From Odiellus spinosus (Eukaryota; Arthropoda; Arachnida; Opiliones; Phalangiidae): a stretch of DNA of 64,000 nt. Below the pieces are notes generated by a model. The model was given only the letters and a program-made list of their open reading frames with translations. It was not told the origin of the DNA and did not search any database. Position 1 is the first letter of the stretch; every line of letters begins with the position of its first letter. The DNA lies in the NCBI GenBank assembly GCA_963920705.1, contig OY987233.1, positions 5,694,001-5,758,000 of the forward strand, given 5' to 3'. The translations under genes were made by a program, and so were the position numbers. This document shows, piece after piece, positions 22,409 through 34,619 of the stretch.

Positions 22409-25400
22409 ATGGATAAAGTAGATCATGGTCACGTTTCCCAGGGCCCTTACACTTCGAAACCTCGCTACGAACGCGACGAAAATCCTCTTGTCGGTCTTAG
22501 TTTCAGCGGTGATGATGAAACAGCGAGCGATACCATGAGTATAGAAACTCACGACACTGATACGAGCAATCTTTTACCGATAAATGACAATGATAGAAAA
22601 CAAGATGTGAAAGATGAGTAAGTTTTTAGTAAGAATAAGATTTTTTTAGTGGGGATTTAATTTTGTTGGTTTGTTATAATGTTCATTTTAGGTATAATTT
22701 TGTTTCAATAACATTCCTACTTTTGGGATTGTCAACATTAATGACATGGAGTTTTTTTATAACTGCCAATGATGTAGGTACAACTTAATTTTTCATTGAT
22801 GAACCAATGAAGATAAAAATTATCGTTATTTAGTATTGGATGTATAAATTTCGTAATACTTCGCTACCATATCCTCCTCCTGATCTCAAAGAAAAGACAT
22901 ACTTGCAGACAACATACGCAAGTTGGATATCGATTGCTAGCAACATTCCAGCTTTTTTTGCCTTACTCGTTAACGCAAAGTTGCTAAGGTACGATTTCCA
23001 TTCAAGTACCTGGTTGTCTAGAAATTATTCCACTTCATTTTAAATTTACTTTTGCAATTAAGGTTTTCTGAAGGTTATCGAAATGGAATTTCCCAAGTGA
23101 TAATAATTATTTTCTTCGGTGCAACTACTGTTCTCGTCTTTATTAACACTGATGATTGTAAGTTAGCGCTTAATGAATTATCTTGACTTCCATTTTCAGT
23201 TTAATGAAAAGGGATTTCATTTTTCTTTAAAGGGCAATATGAGTTTTTTGGATTTACGATGGCTACGATTGTTCTAATGAATAGTAAGTCTAATTTTTTA
23301 CTTTTTCTTAGATTTAAAGTAAAAACCGTGGTCTTTAAGCATACATTGTAGATCTTTAAAGAGTGATTACCTGAAATGAAGTATTTTTCTTGTTTCCTTA
23401 CAAAATTCTGCAGCCTTTATTTAATTACGTAAAAAATATTTGGGTTGGGAAATATTTCACGTAATAATCTTCCTTTGAAAGTGGCTTTCATACTCAGATT
23501 CCTGGTTTAATTTTACCCCAAAATAACTGATTTAAGTGATCTGATTATATTTATAAAGTTGCCGGTGCCATATTTCAAGCGGGTCTTGTTGGTTTAACAG
23601 CTATGTTTCCCAAAAAATACATGCACACCATGATTACTGGTCAAGTTAGTTATTTCTTAAAACTCTTAAGTGTTTTACATGAATCATGATAAGTTGTGTC
23701 AAGAAAGGATGGAAGTTACACTGTGAATCCTTAAGGATGTCGGCCAGAGTGTAAGGTTTTCTATTTTAAACTATGGGAGTTGCTTGCAAACGTATTGAAA
23801 CATCATTTAGTCTCATCTATCATTAATAACGTTCTTGTCCTGATCCATCTTTCCTTCCCAGAGTCTCTCAAATTATAACTCGGCTCGTATTGGCCAAGGC
23901 TTAGCTAAAAATAACTAGATTGAGATAAATAAGAAGCTAGCTTCTATACTAGCAACCAATCATGGAAATCTGTTAAAGGGAGAATGAAAGGCCGAAACAA
24001 CCTATTTTTAATCGATTAAGAATGCTAAAGTAATGAGAAAACAATAATATAACTCACCAAAAATATTTCGTTATTTTATAATCAATTTCCAAAGGTCCGA
24101 AACTTGCAGATGCTAAGCCTTGGCTGCCTATCTCAGCGAACCAGTGCTGGGCAATTCGCGAGTGACTTTGTACAGCCAAGCCTGGTCACTCGCGAAAAAG
24201 TTCGCGAATTTGCCCACCTCTGCAGCGAACTAGGCGAGCACGAGCCATATTTTTTTAATATTCCCGTCTGATCTAGTCACCAATCACGAGCAAGTACGCG
24301 TATTGTTAAAATATGCGTACTCGCTCGTGATTGGCGACAAGAACAGCCGCGAATATTAAAAAAAATACAGGTCATGCTAGCCTACTTCACCGAGCTAGGC
24401 AAACTAGGCTTAGCATCGGAACTTTGGAAATTGATTATAAAATAACGAAATATTTTTGGTGAGTTATATTATTGTTTTTCTCATTATTTTAGCATTCTTA
24501 ATCGATTAAAAATAGGTTGTTTCGGCCATTCATTCTCCCTTTAATGGTGAGATAGTTGACTGTTTCCTCATGTCACCTAGTAAAATTATCATATAATACC
24601 TGTGTGAAACCACCTGGAATGACCCCAGTGTAAGTTCTATCCTTTATTGTTACATAAATCCGAAACTATAAGTCTATATCGCTAAAAGTTAAGAAACAGT
24701 TGTCGTTTTTAGGGATTGGCTGGGGTATTTGCGGCTATAGCTCAGATATTGGCATTATTGGAGGGAGAATCTCCAGTTCATACAGCCATGACGTTCTTTT
24801 TCAGCGCCCTAGCTGGTCTAATAGTTGCATTTATCGGGTATTGTGCCGTACGCAAAACTGTGAGTTTATTTATTATATTAAAGGGGTAATGAAGTGGTAA
24901 ATGACGATTTTAGTTCTTGCTCAGGCAGCGAGATTGGCGCAAAATCAGTTTGACCAAAATCGAGTAAGGTTCTTGCATGTTTACTTTAAAATCAGACCAC
25001 TTCATTATCCCGTTTAATGTATAAGTAAAACATATTGGGATAAAATTATTAAAAAACCGAAATTTCGATCTTTTGTAGCGTGTTTTTAAATTTTATACGT
25101 CTTTAGATAGTGGTAAGTAAAGATTATTTCATATTCGCGTCATAAATTGAGTTCGTGGTTAAATTTATTTCCATCGTTTTCACTGCGAAATCTAGAAGGA
25201 TTCGAACCATTAAATTCTGGAACGCATCCATCTTTATCAGGCAGCATAAACTTATCCGAAAGTCTACCCCAAATTAGTTCATTTAAATTTACGAAACAGG
25301 TATAAATACTAAATTAAAATCAATATTTACGCGAATGGAGGAACAAAATTTTCATTTTTTAGATTTGGACTTGCGCTTTATCCATATTTATTACATTTGT

Positions 25401-27157
25401 GGTAACTATGAGCGTATTTCCAGGACTAACTGTTTTGGTCGTGAGCCAGAATGCCTCGAATGGCTCTATATGGACTGGTAAATGATATTTGTTTTTATAC
25501 GCATGCATGTTAATTGGAACAGAACCTCAAATGTTGGTTTGAGAAACTCTTGGTGGTAATTAAGCCAATATAAAAATGATTATGTTTATGATTTAAGTCT
25601 GTACGTAGTTTTTATATTTTCATTATTTAGTTCTGTTTGAAACTATGAGCAGAGTAGCAGTGTGTAGTTAGTTGTTGTTCGTTACTTCTGTTAAAACTAT
25701 GAACATAGTAGCAGAGTGTAGTTGTTGTTCGTTACTTCTGTTAGAAACTATGAACATAGTAGCAGAGTGTGGTTAGTTCTCTTTAGTTATTTACTTGTTT
25801 GAAACTATGAACATTGTAGCAGAGTGTGGTTAGTTCTCTTTAGTTATTTATGTTAGAAACTCTGAACATAGGAGCAAAGTGTGGTTAGTTGTTATTTAGT
25901 TCTGTTAGAAACTATGAACATAATAGTAGAATGTGGCAATAGTTGTTAGTTTTGAAAGAAACTACGAACATGGTAGCAGAGTGTAGTTTGTTTTGGTCTG
26001 AAAGCTATTCGATTCAGTTAGAAACTTACTTGCATTTTATTGGATTATAGTTTAAGTTTAAATCAAGTTTAAGTAGCAAATTATAAAGTTGTCCAAAACT
26101 AGGGAATCATGGTATTAGAGCGTAGTTTCCATATTCTCTCATTAAGCCTAAATTAAACACACAACCTGACTCTATTCGTAGTATTTGGGCTTTGTCAAAG
26201 ATTCTACTTTGCTCTAGATCAATTAGCCAAGGCCTGAATCGAGTCCAGTTGTATGTCTACTTTCAAATGTATCTCTCTCAATGAGTGATTAAAATAGAAA
26301 AAAAAAAAACTAAAGCTTCCTTCATTAATTTTCAGGTCGTTTGTTTCTTCCGGTTGCTTGTTTTTTCCTTTATGGCGTGGGTGATTTTTGCGGCCGCTTA
26401 GCTTGTGGATTCCTCCCTCTCTCTTCCATCGCCGTGAATTCCAAGTTTCCTAATCGACATAGAGGCCGTAGCGATTATCTTTTCCTACTCTTGAGCATTT
26501 TGAGGATTCTTCTCATTCCTGCTTTCATGTTGTGCAACGCTCACCCGAGGAGCGGACATCTCCCTATCTTATTCCCCCAAGACGAAGTGTTCATCGCTTT
26601 GGTAGCCATTCTTGGCTTAACCAATGGAATCTGTTTCTGCGCTCCAATGATTATCGCCCCTGTGTAAGTTTAGCCTAATTGGTATTGGTACAATATCAGA
26701 CATCATTTCAATTTAATTGGGATGTTATATATTAGTCAGGGTTGCCAGAGGCCAGGAAAAGTCTGGGAATTTGAAAAAGTTTGTCCCAAAGGTCAGGGAA
26801 AAGTCGGAGCCAACCCAAGAGGTCTGGGGAAAAAAAATCGGTGAAAAGTTCAGGGAATAAAAAATGAGGCTAAGAGGTCTGGGAAAAGATAAAAATAGCC
26901 AAAAAGGTCAGGGAAACGGGAAAATTGGCCTCTAAGTAAGGGAAATCAGGGAATTTAAAAAAGATGACTAGTGCCAGATAATCTCCTGCTCTTATCTTTT
27001 TGATTTATCAGCGATTCACCTTTAAATCGTAATCAATTTCTTTAGATTGTTGCCGATGGAGTATCGAGAAAGAGCTGGAAGTGTCTTAACAATATGTCTG
27101 CTAGCGGGATTATGCGTCGGTTCGTTACTTTCCTTCCCCTTGGTGAACTTCTTATGA
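22409..27157 (+). CDS. Equilibrative nucleoside transporter (SLC29/ENT family), 12 exons
   Basis: Exons: 22409-22617, 22692-22773, 22834-22988, 23063-23157, 23233-23283, 23559-23644, 24713-24859, 25079-25112, 25196-25299, 25363-25477, 26336-26663, 27046-27157. All have GT-AG borders and matching phases and give 505 aa. ENT proteins move nucleosides and nucleobases by facilitated diffusion across plasma or endomembranes. The sequence shows an acidic soluble N-terminus of about 70 residues, then TM1 with the ENT-like stretch FITANDYWMYKFRN, a hydrophilic central loop (exons 8-9), and the family signature as FFLYGVGDFCGR in TM8. The last exon ends in a hydrophobic helix closing at LVNFL. The start is the ATG at 22409; the frame is open upstream to 22376, but without an earlier ATG. 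The introns carry foldback and tandem repeats. The next gene converges on it. Family assignment is firm; substrate and ENT1/2/3 orthology are not. Confidence 0.9.
23705..23972. repeat. Dispersed repeat M, copy 1 (left portion)
   Basis: Shares AAGTTACACTG, ATCTTTCCTTCC, CAAATTATAACTCGGCTCG and AAAATAACTAGATTGAGA with 30350-30545. It continues past the foldback element as GGTGAGATAGTTGACTG, matching 30,741 onward. Lies in ENT intron 6. Confidence 0.7.
23973..24544. mobile_element. Foldback element, 572 bp, ~135-bp arms, TTAA-flanked (ENT intron 6)
   Basis: Starts TTAA-AGGGAGAATGAAAGG and ends CATTCATTCTCCCT-TTAA. The outer arms are close to perfect complements (AATCGATTAAGAATGCTAAA against its inverse near 24,493; ACCAAAAATATTTCGTTATT against its inverse near 24,455). 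A second inner palindrome surrounds CACGAGCAAGTACGCGTATT. No coding capacity. Confidence 0.92.
24878..25017. mobile_element. Small TTAA-flanked inverted-repeat element, 140 bp
   Basis: TTAA-AGGGGTAATGAAGTGGT at the left, ACCACTTCATTATCCCG-TTTAA at the right. It lies only 19 bases past ENT exon 7. Its ends resemble those of the 572-bp foldback element (AGGGAGAATGAA). Confidence 0.8.
25630..26010. repeat. Degenerate tandem repeat, ~55-65-bp units, ENT intron 10
   Basis: Six or seven imperfect units share GAAACTATGAACATAGTAGC and AGAGTGTGGTTAGTT, with variable spacing and point changes. Confidence 0.85.
26737..26960. repeat. CAGGGAAAAGTC-type repeat J, copy 1 (ENT intron 11)
   Basis: Starts CAGGGTTGCCAGAGGCCAGG and consists of repeated GGTCAGGGAAAAGTCGG-like units. 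The far terminal inverted repeat is not clear. Confidence 0.75.
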
Positions 27158-28554
27158 ACGAGGTATTTCGTAATATTGCATGATTAACGAAGAAAAAAAA
27201 TAATCACCACGAGTTGTATGATAATTTAATGCATTTTAGTTTTTAATTAATGTTTACAAGTATTTTTTTATATTTAATTTACACTCTTCAGCGTATAGCG
27301 CTCAGAAGTCTGATTTTATAATTTGAATTATAGAAAGTATCGCTTTTTTATTGATTTAAATTGAGCTAGCTGTGAGCCCCTTACCTTTAAAAGTTAATGT
27401 TATTGAGTATCATGAGCTGATAAGAGTCAAAACGATAATGGGGTATCGTTTGTTTAACAGTGTTATACAATATCTATAAGCTTATATCAAAAAACGTCTT
27501 TACGTATCAATGTGGTACGTACGCGGATATATCAAAAGTTACTTAAAGTACTTGTTATAATTACTTTTTGAGAGAAGACTGATGTCGCCATATGTTTTAA
27601 ACATGTTGTTCATACGTACAAAATATATAAAAAGCATTTAATTGTGTAATTGTAATTACTTATTTTGAAAAAGTAGGCTTAAGTTTGCTAGCATTCAATA
27701 GAGTTTGAGAAATTGAACGAAGAACGCGTACGGTGTAGCTTCAACTTTAATATAACCCATCTTATCACATGACCAATGAGTTGTTGAAGGCTTTTCATGA
27801 TTGAAAGTACTTATTTCGAAAAATTGGCCTGAGTTTGTTAGCTTTAATTCAATTGAAAGTGAGATTGAGCGAAGAACACGTATGGTATAGCTATAACTTT
27901 AATAGAAAAAATCTTGTCACGTGACGAATTGTAGAAGTTGATACATTCTTCATTCATCTTTCAAATTAGTTTTGTTTCATAGGCGAAGTTTTAAACGTTT
28001 TCCTAGGTGGTGTGATTGAATTTATGGTAAGTTGTCCACAGATGAAGACTAGCGTATTCTATACGAGACAATCATTGCGATTTAAAAGTATCCTTTTTGA
28101 AATTTGATAATCATACAATTTATTTTAGCTAGAAAATATTTTTGTTTAAATTCCTCTATTACATTTTTATTTGTTATTGAATGTTCTCATAATCCTATAT
28201 TACATTTTGCTGTGTAAATTTTTAGGTTAGTCTTCAGAGAAAGATTCCTAAGTAATTTATTGACCTCTGTTAAGGCTCAAATAAATTTAGGGTGAGTATG
28301 ATAATCATATGGTAGTTTTGTACGAGGAAACTTTCACTTTTAAAGAGAGTATAAAAGGCAGCTAAGGCCCAAGATGAATGGTTCAGCTTGAGATTGCTGC
28401 CACTAGGTCTAACAAATATAGTCTTGGTTAGGAGACAATACATAGCGCGAGTTAGCAGACGATTTTTCAGTTATATTTATATTCCTTTTAAATTAACCCA
28501 ACTAGTATATGACTAGTATTTCAAATACACTATCTATTTTTGGTATTCTATACG
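27158..28554. other. Convergent intergenic region, ENT and ionotropic receptor 3' ends
   Basis: No gene supported. Contains two similar blocks (27,650-27,790 and 27,800-27,930: TTATTTCGAAAAA-type, GAACGCGTACGGTGTAGCT against GAACACGTATGGTATAGCT), a local duplication. Confidence 0.55.
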
Positions 28555-31500
28555 TCAGTTAAACTTTCTCGTGATGTATACATTTTGACTATTAGTGCCT
28601 TTAATTCTCCTGTTATTTTCCTTAATTTTATGACGAATCTTTAGGAGGGTGTTAAATGATACTATGCCAGCTGTACGGAGATGCATTTTATAGAGAATTA
28701 TCTCGCAGGAGAATGCTATAAGGGAGATTGAGATACCGCAAGCAAGCAAGGTAAAAACTCCTCTTAGTTCTTTTATGGTCATGGGTTTTACGGATGTTGA
28801 GTCGGGTTTTTCCCATACGCACGAAAGAGCGTCTTTTCTCATCTTTAACACGAGTGGCGAAAGTAGTTGCATATTTGTGTAGAATGATAACCTGTTGCAA
28901 ATATAATGAATACATTTTTAGATCAGTTTAAGCTTAGTCCTTGATTCTATTATCAGCCTGTCATGCATTTTTACGAGTTACAAATGGAATTTGAGTAGTA
29001 TTTTCGTAGAGATCATTGAAAAAAAGATTTAGAAAATATATACACATGTCAAAGAAAAATTACCCGAACAGCGAAAATGAATATTTTATATTCGACATCT
29101 TCAAAATCTTTTGAAACAAAAAAATACTGTCTTCTTGACTATTATATAGCCAGCAGTGGATTCTCGCTCGTTTTAACCAGTAATATAAATGTTACTTTCA
29201 TGCGATTTCGTTCATGTAATAACAGAGCAGGAAACAACTACATTTCATTCGGGTTCTAAGCGTTTCGCGAGTCAATATAAAACAAACTATCGTAACAGGA
29301 ACATGAGAGGTATATCTTTGTCTTACCATTGGTTTAGCTTCTCTGTCAAATCAGGGTCCAAATCTTTCCTTATTCCAATGGCCAATGGAACCCAAAATAT
29401 TGGTTTAGAACTATGGTAGAACTTTTTCTTTCGATCACAGTGGGTGGCTGTAATTCGATTTATGCTAAGAACTTCGTGGATCATAGCCGCTTTGCCCCCA
29501 AGTATTTCCGCATAAGTTTCTGTACTTTGAAGCAAGGGAACGGGCAAATTAGAGTTAAATTGTACTATTTTGCTATACACGGCTTGAGCTTCAGGCAATG
29601 GTGAATTCTAGAAAATATGAATAGTATTTTATTCTTGCAGTTTATGTATATAATTATGTTCCACCTGAAAGTAATCTTGAAAGGCAGAATTTTTTTGAAC
29701 AAAAGTTTTCAACTTTTTTCGGTCAAGAAGTTGGGTTAGTGTGTCTAGCATTTCACTTTCACTGAGCGAAAAACTCGCAATCAAAGTTCCTGAATATGTT
29801 GTTAACAAAATGATACGAAAATACCACCAGAAACTAATAAAAATGGATTCACTGAGTTGATTTGAATCAAAATTCATATCTTCAGAGAGTGGAAAAAGTA
29901 TTATAAATAGTATCAGAGTGATAAAACCATAAGGATAGAATGAAGCCAAACAGTAGATTTTTCTATTGGATCATGCAAAATGCTTTAATATCTCCTTTAA
30001 TATCTTATTAATGAAGAACGTAAACATATCATTTCATAGAAAATCATTTGCTTGACTTTAATCTACATTCTAAAAACAATATTGGTATTTACTTTGATTA
30101 CAAACCGCACCGTAAAATTCAAATAAATAAAATGAGAAACTCTTTGCTCTTGAACTATTTGATAAATCGTATTTATCCAATACGTAGTAGATACCAGATG
30201 TAACAAATAGGACAAATACTACGAGGTACCATACCTAATCGTGAAAAAATTTAATTAGATGTATGAATATAATTTTTGAATCAAGGATCTAGTTAATGTT
30301 ATCAGCATGAACTCTAATAACAGAATTTTAGCCGACTATAACTAATATCAAGAAAGTTACACTGGGAATTCTAAGGGTCGCGACAAGGCACTTCAGAGGA
30401 AGTGGCTTTGAAATTCATTTAGTTATGTCGATCATCAGCAACATTCCGTGTATGGCGTCTTTCCTTCCGCGTGCCTTCTTAATCTCAAATTATAACGGCT
30501 CGCAGTGGCCAAGGGTTAACGAAAAATAACTAGATTGAGACAAATGTGTGTATTTTTTTTGGCATGCAGGTTTTACACGTTTCATTCTTTAATCTCCATA
30601 ATAATAAATAATTACTTAGCCCATATTTTTCTACATGATCGAAAAACCACTGAAAGCCTAGGAATTAAGGCCAAGTAAATTTTGGCATATTTCTCATGCG
30701 TCTTTTGATGCTAGCAAAACCAATCAGTGAAAACCGTTAATGGTGAGATGGTTGACGGTTTCATCACGCCAACTAGTAATATAAAAGGAACCCTCCGAGC
30801 ACGGTTCGGAAAATGTTCCTAGATTTTTAGTTTGTCTATATTGGCACATAGGAATTTCCAATGTAACTTCTAACCTTTCTTGGTAATATGAATTATGCTA
30901 AATATATATAAATTCAGATTGTTATGTTATTACTTCGGAATTTAGGGTTTTCAAAAAGGCAAAAGGATCATCTTTAGACTCTGGTTCTTTCGATAGAATA
31001 CTAGCATAACTGTAGTAGAATGGGGTACTGAATGATATGGCAGTGTGTCTTTGATATGACAAGCCAAATGGTAGCATTCCTACATCCGCTCTCTTTACAA
31101 AAAAAGTATGCAAGCACTCGATTTAGTTTCAGTTTCAGTTACAATTGGGTTGTACGTTCTATCCTACTTTGCTCGAAATTGCCCCAATAACTCCGCTCCA
31201 GATACCACTAGTTTTATTTAGTTTTCCGTGCTCATGCTCAATGGGAAGTACTATAGTGATGCTTTCAGAGAGATTTTGAAATGATTATTTAAAGATTTAA
31301 AATTTTGATCCAAATTGTTCAAACTTACTTGAGGTTTATCGCTTCAGTTAAATAGTCTAGAATTGATTTCATTAGAGATGGACCTAGTTTAAAAGTTCCG
31401 TCTTTTGTAACAGTAGTATATGGTGGAATCTGAAAAAGTGGGTAGTTTGGAAAGTTACGTCTCTTTTGAGATAGCAACCATTGAGTTATATTTTCTACTG

Positions 31501-31558
31501 GAGTTATATTTAGATTCTTGGTGAGTTTTTTCTCAGCTTGCTGCGATAAGTAGGGCAT
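28555..31558 (-). CDS. Ionotropic receptor (iGluR/IR family), short N-terminus, 7 exons
   Basis: Exons in transcription order: 31558-31329, 31261-31168, 31092-30934, 30234-30093, 29879-29665, 29607-29327, 28891-28555. Phases agree and give 485 aa. It begins almost directly with the S1 ligand-binding half (YPLFQIPPYTT, then KLGPSLMKSILDYL), followed by GIWSGVIGAISSKRADVGMLPFG and QRHTAISFSTPFYY, where the Arg aligned with the iGluR ligand Arg is kept. TM1 is WYLVVFVLFVTSGIYYVL. The pore and next TM follow (FISFWWYFRIILLTTYSG), then S2 and TM4 (GVFTLLACGISISLIAFSCEIIL). No amino-terminal domain or signal peptide is seen. In arthropods such receptors are ligand-gated cation channels, often chemosensory. 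An upstream exon could be missing: a small open stretch beginning MTNTKKAIDV ends in a GT donor near 31,797, but it does not join in frame. The 57-bp intron at 29664-29608 is the least certain junction. Ligand unknown. Confidence 0.85.
30350..30800. repeat. Dispersed repeat M, copy 2
   Basis: Related to the sequence on both sides of 23973-24544. Its CCGTTAATGGTGAGATGG (around 30,737) shows the TTAA target without the foldback insertion. A third, shorter relative is near 53,550-53,630. Lies in the receptor gene's third intron. Confidence 0.7.
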
Positions 31559-33470
31559 TTTGGATAGTTATAAAATATCCTCAAAATATGCCTGTTCTCA
31601 GTGTATTTCTTAAAAATCCGGGAGTTATTCGAAGAAAGGCAGCGTTGTCAGCACGCTCCATTTTTCTTATTAATTAAACTGATAAAGTTCCTAGTTGAAA
31701 AAAATCTGTGACCCAAGATTAAATTATCGGGTAATGAATTTAAAGAAGGTACTCTAGTTTGAAAATAACTTATTTTTAGTCAATTTTAAACTTACATGGT
31801 AATAGGACACAGCAACATCAATTGCTTTCTTAGTATTAGTCATTTTCCTGATGATTGATGAGTTAAACAAACTTAATAACTTAGAATTGAGGTTTACCCA
31901 CAACTTAGCCCAAGGATGCTAAAATCTGCAAGAAAATTGAGTCTCTAGATTTTGATCGGTATGGTTTTATATGCGAGAAGAATTGTGAAAACTAATTTAA
32001 AATTCTATTGTTTTTCCTTGTCAAACATCAAAGAAGAGGGGCTATAAACTATGGTAGATTTATAACGCCTTATAAATAACTAATTGATGGGAGAAATAAA
32101 ACTTGCCCAGTAAAGTTACGAAGAAGGATAAGGTAAACATTGTAAAAGTCTGTTTAGTGTTTCGAAACATTCAAGATTTATATAAAAGTTTTATATTATT
32201 ATATTATAATAAATATATATAATCACGCGTGATGCAATAATCGCGTGAGTCCATGAAAGTTTCATCCCCTTTAAGTATTTCACGATATTGGTCTGGGCGT
32301 CTTAAGTAGTAACATCAGGCTATTCAATTTAATAATCTTAAAGGACAGTTCTCATGAACTCGATCAACCAGTTGGTACATTTAATAAAATCCTCTCTACG
32401 ATGCAATTAAGTTTTTGTTCTATGACACATTAATATAAGTTTTGAATAGTTTTTAACGATCTTTCAGAAAAAGCATCTCTGTTTCTATTTGGAGTTTATG
32501 AAAAATACAGGACAGCTTTAATAGATAAAGATGAATAACAAAACCAGGCAAATAGTGCGAGCAAAAGAAATAACTAACAAAACCTTGTGTTTATGGCTTT
32601 TACGGATAGAGAATAGAGAGACGCGCCTAGTTTTGTTAGTTACTGTTTGCCGTTAGAGGACGCTTATGGATACTGTGTTTGTCTATTCATATTCTTACTA
32701 TTAAGAAATAGTTTATAGTCCTGTGTGACTCCTTAACTACTAGATTTCCAACTCTCCCAGGATCTTAAGCCTACTTTCCTAGTGAGATAAAAATTAATTT
32801 GTAGCCTTAATATTTGTTTGCAAATTTTGAATTAGGCCTATTTTAAAGATAGAAAATAACTTGTCAGGCTTCATTCTCCCTTTAAAATTATGTGTAAATT
32901 GGTTTGATGAGACTAACCCTTTAAAAAATATTGATTATAACTATAGTATGCGTAATAATAACACCATCAAATATATATTACTAAATTGAATTCTTGTGTC
33001 TTGAATAGAGACATTTATCTCCAATTTGAACTCTGTCGGGTTAAAATCTGTACTTTTAAGTACTTTATTGGCCTATAAAATCTTTTAGATATTGGTAAAT
33101 CAAAATATATTGGAAAAGTTGTTGAATTAACAACGTGGACAAATAAGTTATAGATAATTTTGAGTGTAGGGTATGAAGAAGTTTCACTTTGAATTCTTAT
33201 GTATGCACATAGACCCCATTTAAGGAACATTTTCCAAATTTGGGGCGGATACTTTTCTTGTACTAGCTGGCAGGATGAAACAGTCTCACCCTTAACGGTT
33301 TTCTCTGATTGGTCACTCAAAAAATTTTCATGGGGCTAATTCCCAGGCTTGGGTTTGTTTTTTTTTTCAATTGCCAGTAAAAATTAAGGCGTTATTACGC
33401 TAGTATCTATTTTTTATTAGACAGATCAGAAGCGGATGTAAATTATAGATTCCATGCGTTTATGGATAGA
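31559..33470. other. Gene-free stretch upstream of the ionotropic receptor
   Basis: No firm gene; it may contain the receptor promoter or missing 5' exons. Positions 32,340-32,520 are an inverted fragment of repeat I; 32,520-32,700 are repeat L. Confidence 0.5.
32520..32700. mobile_element. Inverted-repeat element L, copy 1
   Basis: AATAGATAAAGATGAATAAC and ACTAACAAAACC on one side, GTTTTGTTAGTTACTGTTTG and TTAGAGGACGCTTATG on the other. The same elements and order appear at 43480-43685. Confidence 0.65.
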
Positions 33471-33633
33471 TTAAAGGCCCTATCTGCTCTGAAACTAGCC
33501 CCTTAAAAATGCTCTTCCCTTATGCACGCAGCCTAGCTTTAACTGTACAATTTGTTTTGTACAACGTCATCAGCTAAGCTAGAAAAGAAGGCGACTTTAA
33601 AGAGGATTTGAAAATCGCAGATAGACCCTTTAA
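33471..33633. mobile_element. TTAA-flanked MITE A, copy 3
   Basis: TTAA-AGGCCCTATCTGC ... GCAGATAGACCCT-TTAA, with the same interior as copies 2, 4 and 5. Confidence 0.92.
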
Positions 33634-34016
33634 AGTATAACGTCTTAAAACTGGAATGGTGGAAAATTCCCATTATTCTTCTCATTAAAATCATTTACGG
33701 TTAACCCAATGTAATTTTAGATTATGGCGAGTCTAGTGCCTTGGTTGAAGTAAAGACGTCATAACTGAAACTAAATGACATTTTCAAATCTCATTTAGTT
33801 TTACTGTATTATGACGTCTCTGTGCCACAATTCAAAGTTGAAAAGTGTCCATATCACGGCCTTCAATAATTGCAAAGGCCTCCATTAAATAGAGTATACA
33901 TGAAAATTAAGCAGTACCCTACAAGATTATGTATCATTGGTCTTAAATTAACGGCATCTATATTGAATGACCACCTCCCCCCTCCAAATTGAATCTTCAC
34001 TGATAGCAGAAGCCGA

Positions 34017-34343
34017 TGAAACCCTCCTTTGAAGTCTATTACTCCCGGGTCTTGTCTACCCCTCTCTGTATGGGTTATTCTCAAAAGGCGCGATTCGTAC
34101 GCCTCCTAACGGTAGATGGTTTTGGAGCAGGAGCTCGTCGAGCGATTATCTCTAGCAGCCTTGGAGTTCGTCCAAAGAACGTCGTCGTTTGTGGAGAGAG
34201 AGAATTTCCAATTTTCCGTAGACAGGGGGGATGAAGTAGGACCCCTTCTAACTCGTAAAATTGTGAATTTTACCCATACAGAGAGGAGCGCTATATGGAA
34301 CATTGGAGTAGTAGACTTCAAAGGAGGGTTTCATCGGCTTCTG
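34017..34343. mobile_element. MITE E, copy 2
   Basis: Opposite orientation to copy 1; termini CAGAAGCCGATGAAACCCTC and its complement. Flanks CTGATAG (34010-34016) and CTAATAG (34344-34350) match at 6 of 7 positions, as expected for an older 7-bp duplication. Lies just past the TopBP1 3' end. Confidence 0.88.
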
Positions 34344-34531
34344 CTAATAGTTTACACTAATGACTAGGTCAATTTTGATTGGCTATAGAACTACTAATTT
34401 ATTAGAGGTTTGTATGAACCCTGTTTATTAATCAAAGTTAGTCTACTAAAAGATTGAAGTATAGGAGGGAAGTAGTAGAACTTACATTAATTAAAAAAAA
34501 AAAAAAAACACATTAAAGCTTTTAAAAAAAA

Positions 34532-34537
34532 TTTATT
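34532..34537 (-). promoter_or_regulatory. Candidate poly(A) signal of TopBP1
   Basis: AATAAA on the minus strand, about 85 nt past the TopBP1 stop at 34620. It is the only canonical hexamer close behind this stop. The surrounding A/T runs make chance occurrence possible. Confidence 0.4.
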
Positions 34538-34619
34538 CTTAGCAAATTAAAAAAAAAAATTTATGTTTGAAATTTAAGTTATTCTTGAAAGTTAATCACA
34601 AACAAATTAAAATGACATG

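Noticed and set aside
31797-31850. Possible first exon MTNTKKAIDV... of the ionotropic receptor
   Set aside because: It ends in a plausible donor, but the next exon has an in-frame stop just before its ATG and no acceptor between.
34016-34367. Overlapping frames of 71-83 codons on both strands
   Set aside because: They are the palindromic MITE E copy 2.
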